From: Phycisphaerales bacterium
Lineage (GTDB): Bacteria; Planctomycetota; Phycisphaerae; Phycisphaerales; SM1A02
Length of the DNA stretch: 64,000 nt
Assembly (NCBI GenBank): GCA_022447205.1
Contig: JAKVBQ010000005.1
Location: forward strand, 62,001-126,000
Direction of reading: 5' to 3'
The translations under genes were made by a program, and so were the position numbers. The first letter of the stretch is position 1; every line of letters starts with the position of its first letter. Below are positions 36,287-45,562 of the stretch, piece after piece. The notes under the pieces are model-generated. The model was not told where the DNA came from. It made no database searches and was given only the letters and a program-made list of their open reading frames with translations.

Positions 36287-38158
36287 TCAGGACCGGTTGG
36301 AGCGCTTCCGGCGCAACCTCGAGGGCTCGGCGACCTCCTCGCCGTAGTGTGCGAGGAAACGCTGCATGCCCTCGGTCCCCACGAAGAACTTCATCATCCT
36401 TCGATCGAGGTCGAACATGTCCGCGTACATCAGGCCGTCCAGGACCTCCCCGAATTCCTCGTCGACGTTCGCGGCAAGGATCTTCGCCTCGAGCTTGAGG
36501 TACTGGCGCAGGAGGATCGGCATCGCACGCCGGCCGGACTCGATGGTCCGGACCAGGGCGTCGAGGTCCTCCGGATCGGTGATCGCACGAGCGACGCGTT
36601 GTTCATCCCAGTGTCCGACCGGTCGGGACTTGATTGGATTCCTGGGCCGGACCAGCTCCGCGAGCCTGGGCATCGCGCGGTGGGTCTGCAGGAACTCGAT
36701 CAGGAGGTGCCTGGACATCGAGGAGAACTCGTTGCTGATCGAGACCGGACCGAAGAGTCGTCGGTACTCGGGATGCAGCACGATGAACGCGCCGATCCCA
36801 CGCCACAGGAGCAGCAGGGACGTGGGTCGTCGCTGGTACTCCTCGCGAACATAGGAACGTCCGAGTTCGATCGCAGGGGTGATCTTCTCGATCAACTCCG
36901 GTCCGTACTCGAAGAGTGAATGCGTGTAGAGACCCTCGATCCCGTGCCCGGGCACGATCTCGTCGGTCAGCCCCAGACGATAGCCGCCGGCAAGCTCCTT
37001 CTTCTTCTTGTTCCAGAGCAGGAGCTGCCAGTACCAGCCGTCATAGCGATCGATGTCGAGGGCGCGTCCCGACCCCTCCCCCACGTTCCGGAATGCGGTC
37101 TCACGCAGACGGCCGACCTCGAGCATGAGTCGAGGGATGTCCCCGGCTCGCGCACACCACACCTCGAGGTCGGACTGGGCGATGAGGCAGGCATCGGAAC
37201 CAAGGGCATCGAGCTCGCTCTGGAGTTCATCGCCGGAATGCGTCGCGGACTCGGCAACGGCACCCCATGAGGACTGGACATCCTGCATCTTCTGCTCGTC
37301 GTCGGTCGGAGCGTCCTCGTCCTCGACACGTTCGGGCAGGAGATAGGTCAGGGCACGCAGGTACTGGGCGAGTCCTTCCGAACTCTCGAACCGCCGGATG
37401 CGATCCGGTGGGACGGGATCGCCGATACGAACACGAACTCGGCTGCCGATCCCACGAACCATCTCATGTGGCAGAAGCATGGTGCGCAGAACCGGATGGA
37501 TCAATCCGAGCAGCTGGAAGAGCCAGCTGTTGCGACCCGCCACGTGCACCGGCAGGACCGAAGCGCGGGAGATCCGGGCAAGACCGCCGACATGCTCGCT
37601 CCAGTGGGCATCGGTGACCATCCGCTTCCCGAGGTCGAGATGCGAGACCGCACCAGCGGGCATCACGAGGAGAGCACCACCCCCACGAAGGTGGCGCGCC
37701 GCCTCCCTCATGGCGCCTGGGTTCTTCCCCGACTCGTCTCCGAAGACATCGACCAGGATCAGGTGGCCTTCGAAGAAACGAAGGCAGCCGAGCAGTTCAT
37801 TCACGAGGATCTTGACGTCGTCCCGCCTGCGCTCGAGCAGGGACAGGACGGAGCAGGCGTCGTTCCCACCGAACGGATGATTGCACGTGACCAGGAGCGG
37901 CCCTTCCTCGGGAATCCGATCCAGATCCGCATCGCTCACTTCGACGTCGAGCTTGAAGCTCCGGACATAGCCTTCACCCGGCATGAAGCGACCGCTCTTC
38001 ACCCAACCCTCGATCTCGTCCTGATGCCGGTTGATCGTTGCAAGACGCAACAACCTCCCCGCAATCGGACGGACCAGCCGATACGGCAGTCCGCGAAGTC
38101 CGGGCTTCGGCGCTGGGAGGACCATCGCCGGTTCGGATGCTTGACTCTTCTGGCCCAT
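36287..38158 (-). CDS. OlsF-like bifunctional acyltransferase (ornithine or related aminolipid synthesis)
   Basis: A 623-residue protein with two acyltransferase halves. The N-terminal half (about 1-300) is a PlsC-type O-acyltransferase: CNHPFGGNDA gives an H(x5)D form of the usual HX4D box, with VMPAGAVSHLDLGKRM as the later motif. The C-terminal half (about 330-600) is a GNAT-like OlsB/haemolysin-type N-acyltransferase: VGRLRETAFRNVGEGSGR, ELGRSYVREEYQRR and YRRLFGPVSISNEF. OlsF of Serratia and Flavobacteria has this pair of activities and makes ornithine lipid from ornithine. The amino acid used here is not known. The ATG at 38158 omits an unlikely N-terminal extension. Confidence 0.8.
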   Translation of the reverse strand: MGQKSQASEPAMVLPAPKPGLRGLPYRLVRPIAGRLLRLATINRHQDEIEGWVKSGRFMPGEGYVRSFKLDVEVSDADLDRIPEEGPLLVTCNHPFGGNDACSVLSLLERRRDDVKILVNELLGCLRFFEGHLILVDVFGDESGKNPGAMREAARHLRGGGALLVMPAGAVSHLDLGKRMVTDAHWSEHVGGLARISRASVLPVHVAGRNSWLFQLLGLIHPVLRTMLLPHEMVRGIGSRVRVRIGDPVPPDRIRRFESSEGLAQYLRALTYLLPERVEDEDAPTDDEQKMQDVQSSWGAVAESATHSGDELQSELDALGSDACLIAQSDLEVWCARAGDIPRLMLEVGRLRETAFRNVGEGSGRALDIDRYDGWYWQLLLWNKKKKELAGGYRLGLTDEIVPGHGIEGLYTHSLFEYGPELIEKITPAIELGRSYVREEYQRRPTSLLLLWRGIGAFIVLHPEYRRLFGPVSISNEFSSMSRHLLIEFLQTHRAMPRLAELVRPRNPIKSRPVGHWDEQRVARAITDPEDLDALVRTIESGRRAMPILLRQYLKLEAKILAANVDEEFGEVLDGLMYADMFDLDRRMMKFFVGTEGMQRFLAHYGEEVAEPSRLRRKRSNRS

Positions 38159-38285
38159 GACCGGCGCCTGACTCCTTGCATGCCACGTGATCGAACCGTG
38201 GGCAACGGGCATTGTCAGGTGGAAGACCCCGATCCGACAAGTCGACAAGGACACCAAGCGCATTATTCATCAAGAAGTCACGAGA

Positions 38286-38783
38286 TCACGGCCGAGGCAG
38301 TCGGGCGTCACGCTCGAACGAAACGGTGGGTGGCCCGGAACCGCCGGCGACATCGTCCGAACAATCGATCCAGTCCCGAACACCCACCGCATGGGGCAGG
38401 TCGGGGACGGGTTCATCGATCACACGTTCGTACAGGAGGCCGATCAAGGCCCGATCATCGAGGTGATCCGTGCCGCGCAGGTAGACCCTGACCAGTGCGA
38501 GTGCATGGATGAGCTCCCACAGCATCGCCTTGAGAACACGAGGGTCCAGCTCGAGAACGGACTCCAGATCGGGGATCTCGAACCCGATCTCGTCGAGCTG
38601 CCTTCGGTTGGTCGTCATCGGGGCGACTTCCAGGTCATGGACGATCGACCAGAAGATCCGGTCCTCGTCTTCTCCACGGCCGGACGCCTCGGCGACCAGC
38701 CGATCGATGCGCTTCTCGCGAGCAGCCTGTTTGTCTTCCTGGATGCAGGCGAGACGTCGCCTGATACGTTCGAATGAGACCAT
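38286..38783 (-). CDS. Hypothetical protein
   Basis: A 165-residue soluble protein, highly charged, with a basic N-terminus (RIRRRLACIQEDKQAAREKR) and a helical middle (ESVLELDPRVLKAMLWELIH). No signal peptide, membrane helix or motif that I recognise. The ATG at 38783 has GGAGG eight bases upstream, which supports a real gene. It lies 78 bp after the beta-mannosidase gene and 127 bp before the OlsF-like gene, all on the minus strand. Confidence 0.55.
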   Translation of the reverse strand: MVSFERIRRRLACIQEDKQAAREKRIDRLVAEASGRGEDEDRIFWSIVHDLEVAPMTTNRRQLDEIGFEIPDLESVLELDPRVLKAMLWELIHALALVRVYLRGTDHLDDRALIGLLYERVIDEPVPDLPHAVGVRDWIDCSDDVAGGSGPPTVSFERDARLPRP

Positions 38784-38861
38784 GCCGGAATCCTCCCATT
38801 GAAACGGGATTCTCCATGCGGCCGGCCGAACTCGAAGAAAGCCTGCGCAAAGGCGTTTGAT

Positions 38862-41270
38862 TCAGGATGAAAGTTCGTTGGCGGTCCGGAAGAGCTCCGT
38901 CGGATCAGGAGGCTCCCTCCCGGGCTCGACTCCGGTGACGACGATCGACGCGGCATCACCCGGCAGCAGCGTCATCCATCCGCGATCCGCGCGAGCATCG
39001 GCACCCAGTCGATCCGCCTGCAGCACCAGGTCCCGCAGCAGGGACCGTGCCTTGACCGTGTACCGGATCTCGTTGGTGGAAACGTCCTCCCGAGTGATCT
39101 CGAACTCGGGTTCGGGACAGTCGAGTTCCCGATCCTTCGATGAAAACCAGAACGCCCGATGTCCGTCGAAGCCGGCCACCACCAGCTCGGAGACGCCCTC
39201 ACCGATCGACCTGATCGCCTCCGGGAGCCGAACCACCTGCCTGCCCCGTCTCGGCTCGAGTTTGATGGCAGCGGTGCAGGTTGCACGCGGCGTGCCGTGG
39301 AAATCCAGTCGCCGGACCTCGACCGTTCCCGACACCGGATCCGGGCCGTCATTGACCACCACCAGGGAAAGCTCGCCATCCACGGGTTCGAGTGCGACCA
39401 GCAGGGGTTCGAATGCCGCCTGCACCGCATGGTACGCAGGCTTCGGTCGGTGATTGACGTCGAGCAGGGACCAGGAGTGACCGGTCCAGACATCATTCAA
39501 CTGCCAGATCAGGGCGCCTTCGCACCGAGGTCGATTCACACGCAGCCAGGTGCAGGCGATCGACATCGCTCGTGCCTGAAGAACCTGAGCAGCCCAGTGC
39601 CATCGCTCGAAGGAACATGGCTGGTCGGTGGTTATGCCGAACCATGACTCGAGGTACGGAGCGTACTGCACCTCGTCGCCACCCCAGGCACGCTGTCGCT
39701 CCTCGAGCGCGCCAGGCGTCAGGACCTCGAGGTCGAGACCGAGGGCCTCCTCGATCGAACGAAGCGTGGGCGGCGCCTGATGACCGAATTCACTGACGAA
39801 CCGGGGAACCAGATCTCGGTACCCGTCGATCTTCAGGTCCCAGGTGTGTCGATCCCCGACATCCGGGTCGTTGGGATGTCGCTCAAGCGAACCGGACCAG
39901 GGCGATTCGGTCCAGTAGGGTCGGGCAGGATCGAGTTCGGCGCACACCCGGGGGAGGAGATCCGTCCAGTAGCCGACACCCCAGTCCTGGTCAGGTGGCA
40001 TCTGCTCCTTCCAGCCCCAGGAGAACCAGGCAAGCACATCCTCGTTGCCACCGCACCAGAGCACGATCGAGGGATGGCGTGCAAGCCGGACCACCTGGGA
40101 CCGCGCCTCCTCCTCGACGAGTGAACGCATCTCCCGGTGTTCCGGATAGGTGGCACAGGCGAACATGAAGTCCTGCCACACCATGATGCCCAGCTCGTCA
40201 CAACGATCGTAGAACCAGCCAGGCTCGTAGAGACCGCCCCCCCAGACACGAAGCATGTTCATGTTCGCGGAACACGCCGACTGAAGCAGCGGTTCGACGT
40301 CATCCGGAACCTGGCGATGCGGGAAGAGTCGTGATGGAATCCAGTTCGCACCACGACAAAAGACCGGCTCTCCGTTCACCAGGACCGCGAATCGACCATC
40401 CTCACCGGAGTCCAGTTCGACCTGCCTGAGTCCCGAGCGACACGAACCACGAGTCCCGTCCTCGAGTTCGATCTCGTACGTGACCAGGCGCTGTGCACCA
40501 AGACCGCGAGGCCACCAGATCGGCGGGTTCTCGATCTCGAACTCCTGGACAAGCGAGCCGGTGCTCCGGGCGATGATCGCACCATCTTCATCACGGACCA
40601 GGACGGACGCCTCCGAGGCGGGCCCGTCGACGTCGACGTCGAGGCGGACAACGGCCCTGTCATCGGCGAGGTCGACCACCTGCGGCCTGATGCCGGTGAT
40701 CCTCGAGGCCTCCCAGCCCTCGAGTCGGACACTGCCCGCGAATCCACAGGTCGGACAGCACGGCCCCCAGTCCCAGCCGAAGTTGCAGGCGCTCTTGCGC
40801 ATCTGCGAGAACGGCCCCCATGCCCCATCAGCATTGAGCGGACGGGCACCGTGCACCGACTCGAGCTGTTCCGCTTCGGCAAGGGACCCCTTGAGCAGCA
40901 CCTCGATCTCATTGGCACCGGGCCGAAGGATCGAACGCACGTCGAACCGCCAGGGTCGGTACTGAGATGCGACGTCACCGAGGTGGATCCCGTTCAGGCG
41001 CACGGAACCGATGGTGTCGATCGAATCGAAGACCAGTTCGACCTGCCGACGCGAGAGGACCTCCGGATCGGCGGTGAACGTCGTCCGCCAGGTCCAGTCG
41101 GTCCGCCCGATGAACGCCTGCGCGGCCTCCCCCCCGCTCGAATCCGGGTCGGGAATCACCCGCGCCGCAAGAAGGGCATCGTGCACGCACCCCGGGACGA
41201 ACGCATCATGCGGACCATGCCCCGGGGCCTCGACCGTCCAACGCGTGCTGTCCAGAAGCTGGATCTTCAT
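38862..41270 (-). CDS. Beta-mannosidase (glycoside hydrolase family 2)
   Basis: An 802-residue GH2 enzyme without a signal peptide, so probably cytoplasmic. An N-terminal jelly-roll region (about 1-190) contains FNFGWDWGP-like residues (ACNFGWDWGPCCP), which are typical of beta-mannosidases. The catalytic barrel (about 300-640) shows RVWGGGLYEPGWFYDRCDE, the acid/base Glu410 in WCGGNED and the nucleophile Glu494 in FVSEFGHQ. It would release mannose from beta-mannosides or N-glycan cores. Its start codon overlaps the symporter stop (ATGA), so uptake and hydrolysis are coupled: the transporter may import the mannoside that this enzyme cuts. Confidence 0.9.
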   Translation of the reverse strand: MKIQLLDSTRWTVEAPGHGPHDAFVPGCVHDALLAARVIPDPDSSGGEAAQAFIGRTDWTWRTTFTADPEVLSRRQVELVFDSIDTIGSVRLNGIHLGDVASQYRPWRFDVRSILRPGANEIEVLLKGSLAEAEQLESVHGARPLNADGAWGPFSQMRKSACNFGWDWGPCCPTCGFAGSVRLEGWEASRITGIRPQVVDLADDRAVVRLDVDVDGPASEASVLVRDEDGAIIARSTGSLVQEFEIENPPIWWPRGLGAQRLVTYEIELEDGTRGSCRSGLRQVELDSGEDGRFAVLVNGEPVFCRGANWIPSRLFPHRQVPDDVEPLLQSACSANMNMLRVWGGGLYEPGWFYDRCDELGIMVWQDFMFACATYPEHREMRSLVEEEARSQVVRLARHPSIVLWCGGNEDVLAWFSWGWKEQMPPDQDWGVGYWTDLLPRVCAELDPARPYWTESPWSGSLERHPNDPDVGDRHTWDLKIDGYRDLVPRFVSEFGHQAPPTLRSIEEALGLDLEVLTPGALEERQRAWGGDEVQYAPYLESWFGITTDQPCSFERWHWAAQVLQARAMSIACTWLRVNRPRCEGALIWQLNDVWTGHSWSLLDVNHRPKPAYHAVQAAFEPLLVALEPVDGELSLVVVNDGPDPVSGTVEVRRLDFHGTPRATCTAAIKLEPRRGRQVVRLPEAIRSIGEGVSELVVAGFDGHRAFWFSSKDRELDCPEPEFEITREDVSTNEIRYTVKARSLLRDLVLQADRLGADARADRGWMTLLPGDAASIVVTGVEPGREPPDPTELFRTANELSS

Positions 41271-43552
41271 TCGATGTCGCTTCGCAGGTCATCCCTTGAT
41301 GAGGCGACATGACCGTCGTCAGCCTCGTCCGGGACGTAGTTCCGGAGACGATCGAACATCCGACGCAGGTCACGGAAGCCGCCTACCGTGAACCAGACCG
41401 TCACCGCAGCCGCCACGCCGAAGGCGAGATACGTCCACCAGTGCCAGTACCCCGCCCACCAGGCACGGTCGAGACCGAACTGCTCACGCCAGACCAGGAT
41501 GACGATGAAGACGAGGGTGAAGCCGAACGGCCAGAGCAGGGTGATCGCGGTCGCGAACCGATCCCACCCGGTCATGTTCCGATCGAAGCCGAACCGTTCG
41601 AGCCAGGTCCCCTTCGAGACGATCGCCGCCTGGTCACCCTCGATCGCATGAACGCCCCTGTTGAGCAACTTGTCCATGTCATGCGGAGCACGACCGGTCA
41701 CCCAACCAAGGAGGGAGATCGAGACATAGAGAAGGATCGAGATCACGATCGACCAGAAGGTGAGCACCTGACCGGTCATGTCGTTGCGAACATAGGCCAG
41801 GGGAGCGAGCAGCGGTGCGAGGGAGGACGCCCGCTCGACCCTCACGAGATAGGGCTCCCCTTCGGGATCACTGCCGGAGACCCCGCTCGACGGATCGATG
41901 GTCGCGTTCCGGAGCGAGGTTCGGTCCTCTCCCCATGCCAGTTCGACGGCGGCACGGGCCGCACTCGAACCTTCATCGGGTTCGAGCAGGTTCGCAGTGA
42001 TCGCGAGCGAGGAGTCCCCGAGCGAATTCCATTCACCTTCCTCCATGTCGGGGGAAAGGGTGAATCGTCGCTCGACACCGTCATGCTCCACCACCAGCAT
42101 CGGTCCGGGGTGGACCGTCGTCGCATCGAGCTGCTTCAGGATGATTCCTCCACCTGACAGCGTCATGCCCGCGATCATCGCAGCCCAGGCTGCAGCGGTG
42201 GTCCCCCGCTTCCAGTACAGGCCCCCGATGATCGCACTTCCAGCACCACCCACGAAGACCGCACCGGTGAGCGCGAGGAACATCGCGATGTACTGGTTGG
42301 GCTTGTAGAGAAGGCTGAAGACGAAGGCGAAGATCGCGACCCCGAAGATCGAGCACTTGAGGAGCAGGAGGTGCGCCTTCTGCGACAACGGCTTCTTGCG
42401 GAAGGGAAGGACGACGTCCTGGATGAAGATCGATCCCCAGGAATGAAGATAGGTGTCGTTCGTCGAGATGAAAGCACCAAGGAGCGCCGCCGCGAAGAGC
42501 CCCAGGAGCCCTGCCGGGAGGATCTGCGCCACCGCGACCGGGGTCCGGACCTCGGCCGCAAGCGCCGCGGTGGGTTGTGCACCGGTGTAGGCGTTGATCA
42601 GTTCGGCCTCCGCGGCGTAGGCGGGATCGGTCATCACCACCCTGATCGCGACCGGCAGGACGAGGGTGATCAGCATCAGCACGCGAAAACGCCAGCCGTT
42701 GAAGATGTTGGCCATCTTCGCCTCGTGTGCGTTGAGCGCGGCGGCGCGGTAGCCACTCTCCCCCTGCCACCCCATCATCCCGTAGAAGAGGACGATCACG
42801 CTGATCACCCAGTACCAGACGTTGAAGTTCTCCTCGCGTCCAAGGTCGAAGGGATCGACGAGCGACTTCCCTTCGGGTGCGGCAAGCAGCGCCGTCTCGA
42901 TCCTGCTCCAGGGAAAGAGCCAGAGCAGGTATCCGATGATCACGAGGAACACCACGTTGGCGAACGATCCCTGGAGGAAGTCGGTGACGATGACCGCCAC
43001 CTGCCCGCCGAGAAAGACGAAGAGCAGTGCGATCGCGAGCATGAACCCCATGAGCAGCGGGAACGTCGAGACAGCCGTTTCCCCGAACATGATGGCTTCG
43101 GGGAGACCGCAGAGTGCGATGAAGAACCGTGCGGCCACGGCGGGGAAGATCCCGTAGTTGATGACTCCGCTGACGAAGGCGACCAGCCCCGCGAAGACGC
43201 GGAATCGCCGGCTGTACCTCATCTCGAAGAACTGAGCGAGGGTCATGGCACGAGTCTGGCGATAGCGATAGATGACCCATCCGGACAACGCGATGATGAT
43301 CATCGCGGGGCCTTCCATCAGTCCCCACCAGATCGAGGTGTATGCCACGTCGTAGTTCTGCTGCCAGTACCAGACGAGGGAGATCACACCGAGCTGCGCC
43401 ATGCCGTAGGCGACGGCGATCAGATAGCGACCGGCACAACGGTTGGCGGCGAGGAACCCCGAGACACTGCCCGCATGGGGCCGGGTGTACAACGCCGCCA
43501 CCAGGAGACCCAGCGGAAAGAGAAAAAGGATGGCCCAATCAAGCCCTGTCAT
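41267..43552 (-). CDS. Sodium:solute symporter family transporter with large extracytoplasmic insert
   Basis: A 761-residue member of the SSS family. Early helices are followed by the family signature region (RAMTLAQFFEMRYSRRFRVFAG), a GWQGESGYRAAALNA loop and FISTNDTYLHSWGS. A soluble insert of about 125 residues (roughly 470-595), rich in Glu and Ser, precedes another hydrophobic helix. Two further C-terminal helices end in a charged tail. The family couples Na+ to uptake of sugars or other solutes. Gene overlap with the beta-mannosidase makes a mannoside or mannose a fair guess. ATG 43552 was chosen over 43567; neither has a clear ribosome site. Confidence 0.85.
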   Translation of the reverse strand: MTGLDWAILFLFPLGLLVAALYTRPHAGSVSGFLAANRCAGRYLIAVAYGMAQLGVISLVWYWQQNYDVAYTSIWWGLMEGPAMIIIALSGWVIYRYRQTRAMTLAQFFEMRYSRRFRVFAGLVAFVSGVINYGIFPAVAARFFIALCGLPEAIMFGETAVSTFPLLMGFMLAIALLFVFLGGQVAVIVTDFLQGSFANVVFLVIIGYLLWLFPWSRIETALLAAPEGKSLVDPFDLGREENFNVWYWVISVIVLFYGMMGWQGESGYRAAALNAHEAKMANIFNGWRFRVLMLITLVLPVAIRVVMTDPAYAAEAELINAYTGAQPTAALAAEVRTPVAVAQILPAGLLGLFAAALLGAFISTNDTYLHSWGSIFIQDVVLPFRKKPLSQKAHLLLLKCSIFGVAIFAFVFSLLYKPNQYIAMFLALTGAVFVGGAGSAIIGGLYWKRGTTAAAWAAMIAGMTLSGGGIILKQLDATTVHPGPMLVVEHDGVERRFTLSPDMEEGEWNSLGDSSLAITANLLEPDEGSSAARAAVELAWGEDRTSLRNATIDPSSGVSGSDPEGEPYLVRVERASSLAPLLAPLAYVRNDMTGQVLTFWSIVISILLYVSISLLGWVTGRAPHDMDKLLNRGVHAIEGDQAAIVSKGTWLERFGFDRNMTGWDRFATAITLLWPFGFTLVFIVILVWREQFGLDRAWWAGYWHWWTYLAFGVAAAVTVWFTVGGFRDLRRMFDRLRNYVPDEADDGHVASSRDDLRSDIE

Positions 43553-43605
43553 GAGGATGCGGCACATCCTAGCGTGAGGTGGCCGATAACCGCCGACAAC
43601 TCACG

Positions 43606-43633
43606 TTGATCAAGCATGTTTCGGTGCTAGACT
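43606..43633 (+). promoter_or_regulatory. Candidate promoter of the metal-linked efflux operon
   Basis: TTGATC (43606-43611) and TAGACT (43628-43633) are separated by 16 bp, each matching the sigma-70 boxes at four positions. The -35 region overlaps the palindrome TTGATCAA (43606-43613), which could be a small operator. The region lies in the 102-bp gap between the divergent symporter and Cys-rich protein genes. No regulator gene is adjacent. This is a pattern-based guess. Confidence 0.4.
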
Positions 43634-43654
43634 CTGGTTGGAGACCGCAGCCGG

Positions 43655-44068
43655 ATGAGATCGAACATCACCATCTCGCAACGAATCATCGCCGTGTTGA
43701 TCGCGGCGTGGATTCCGTTCTGCTGCTGCACCCTGAAGGTCGCTGCCTCGATGGTCCAGGATGCGGACTCGACTCCGCTGGTCGGGAGCTGCTGCTGCAG
43801 CCAGGACACGGCCCCCTGCGACGGCGAGGACTCCGGCCCCGAAGAGGGCTCGGACAAGGCCTGCTCGATCTGCTGCCTCAAGGTGATGCCCGATCCCCCG
43901 CAGGACTGGGATCCGCCGATCGTGCTCCTTGAACTGCCGCAGTCGCTTGCGATGAGCAGCCTCCTTGTCGACACCGGCAACGAGGCACGCACGACCCTGC
44001 CGGCACGACCACCGGACCTGCCAGCACGCGACACGCTGCTCGAGCAGCACGCGTTGCTCCTCGTCTGA
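43655..44068 (+). CDS. Small exported Cys-rich protein, first gene of the efflux operon
   Basis: A 137-residue protein with a hydrophobic N-terminal signal (about 8-32). Cysteines cluster: 23-25 (CCC, inside or at the end of the signal), 46-48 (CCC), 55, 70, and 73-74 (in CSICC). The region between is acidic (DGEDSGPEEGSD). The Cys clusters with acidic residues look suited to binding a thiophilic metal such as copper. The C-terminal 60 residues are Pro/Leu-rich without motif. It starts 84 bp before the TolC gene. I do not recognise the family; small Cys/His-rich exported proteins do precede copper-resistance operons in other bacteria. Metal binding is inferred. Confidence 0.6.
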   Translation: MRSNITISQRIIAVLIAAWIPFCCCTLKVAASMVQDADSTPLVGSCCCSQDTAPCDGEDSGPEEGSDKACSICCLKVMPDPPQDWDPPIVLLELPQSLAMSSLLVDTGNEARTTLPARPPDLPARDTLLEQHALLLV

Positions 44069-44152
44069 ACCGTTCCTCGATCGATGAACCGACTTCGACA
44101 CTGCATGCGTCGAAGCATGTTGTCGTGCACCGATCAACACCGAGGAACAAGA

Positions 44153-45562
44153 ATGAACACGAGAAGAACGTGGGTGAGTCCTTTCACCACCCTCATCCTG
44201 ATTGCCGGACTGCCCGGCTGCATCACGACCGATCCCGATGCGGCGATCGACCAGACGATCCGCCTGGCGAATGACCGAACCGCTGCATCCATGCCGCTCG
44301 AAGAGGCCTGGGCGAAACCGTTCACCGACCGCAGCGGGATCTGGAACGGACATGACCCCCTCGACCTGAACACCGCGCTCGAGGTCGCCCTCCGCAATGA
44401 CCCGGAACTGAGGCGTCAACTCGCCCTGGTGGCCGAACGACAGGCGGACCTGGCCCAGAGCTCGCGCCCCGCGAATCCGGCGCTCGGCTTCGGACTCGGG
44501 ATCGCGATCGATGGCATGTCCGGTGCACCGGCCATGGTCCAGATCATGCAGCAGCTGACCTGGATCTGGACGATGAACGATCGGATCGACGTGGCGGACC
44601 GACGACTCGAGGCGATGATCCTCGATGCAGCACGAACCACGGTCGAACGCAGCTCGGAGCTTCGCAGCAGTTTCGCCAACCTCCTTCACGCCGAGGAGCT
44701 GGTCGAACTGAGGCGGTCGTACCTGGAAACCACGGGTACCAGTCTCGACCTTGCGACCGCGCTGGCCCACGCGGGGGAACTCGCCGACCTCGAGGTCGAC
44801 CGGGCACGGATCGACCACAGGGACGCGGAAGCCAGACTCGAGGCGGCACGACGTGGCAGACGTGGCAGGAAGATCGAACTGCTTCGCGCCATGGGCTGGC
44901 CGGAACACTCCACGGACTTCGAGGTGGCCGGTGCATTCAGGATGCATGCGAACCAGCCACCGGACGAGGTCGAAGTGATCGAACGGGCGGCGATCGTTCG
45001 TCTGGACGTCGCTGCCGCGGAACATCGAGTGCTCGCGGAGGAGGCGAACGCACGGCTCCAGGGCTGGAAGCGACTGCCGGAGGTCGGTGTGACCGCCGCC
45101 CTGGAGAAGACGAACATGGATCGAAAGTCGATCGTGCCGGGTGCGACGGTGACGGTGCCGGTGTTCGACGACGGTGATGCAGCGATCGCAAGAGCCGATG
45201 CACGTGTCGAGGCTGCGCGCCTCGAGGCGGCGATCATCCGCGAGGACGCGATCACGGAGGCACGCGCCGCACTCAACGAATGGAATCGCGCACGCCAGCA
45301 GGCCGTGCTCTTCGAAGAGGGCCTGGTCGCTTCCGCGCGAGACGTGGTCGCTCGTTCCGAGCTCTCCTTCAAGGCCGGAATCACGAACGTCAATGAACTC
45401 CTGCTCACGCAAAGGCGCATGATCGCACTCGAGATCGAACTGCTCGGGGAAAGACTGCTTGCCTCGCTGGCGTGGGTCGATCTCGAGAAAGCGGTGGGCG
45501 GCTCGTTCGAAATCCCACTTCAACGACCATCGATTGAAACGGACAGGGAGGGCACCTCATGA
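44153..45562 (+). CDS. TolC-family outer-membrane lipoprotein (CzcC/CusC-like)
   Basis: A 469-residue outer-membrane efflux protein. The ATG at 44153 has GAGGAA seven bases upstream and gives a lipoprotein signal ending LPGC (Cys23). Two TolC repeats follow, with ALEVALRNDPELRRQLALV and later long Ala/Glu/Arg helices, and KAGITNVNELLLTQRRMIALE near the end. The layout resembles the CzcC/CusC metal-pump ducts more than the drug-efflux TolC of the other locus, but this is judged by eye. It overlaps the adaptor gene by four bases, so the two are translated together. Confidence 0.88.
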   Translation: MNTRRTWVSPFTTLILIAGLPGCITTDPDAAIDQTIRLANDRTAASMPLEEAWAKPFTDRSGIWNGHDPLDLNTALEVALRNDPELRRQLALVAERQADLAQSSRPANPALGFGLGIAIDGMSGAPAMVQIMQQLTWIWTMNDRIDVADRRLEAMILDAARTTVERSSELRSSFANLLHAEELVELRRSYLETTGTSLDLATALAHAGELADLEVDRARIDHRDAEARLEAARRGRRGRKIELLRAMGWPEHSTDFEVAGAFRMHANQPPDEVEVIERAAIVRLDVAAAEHRVLAEEANARLQGWKRLPEVGVTAALEKTNMDRKSIVPGATVTVPVFDDGDAAIARADARVEAARLEAAIIREDAITEARAALNEWNRARQQAVLFEEGLVASARDVVARSELSFKAGITNVNELLLTQRRMIALEIELLGERLLASLAWVDLEKAVGGSFEIPLQRPSIETDREGTS

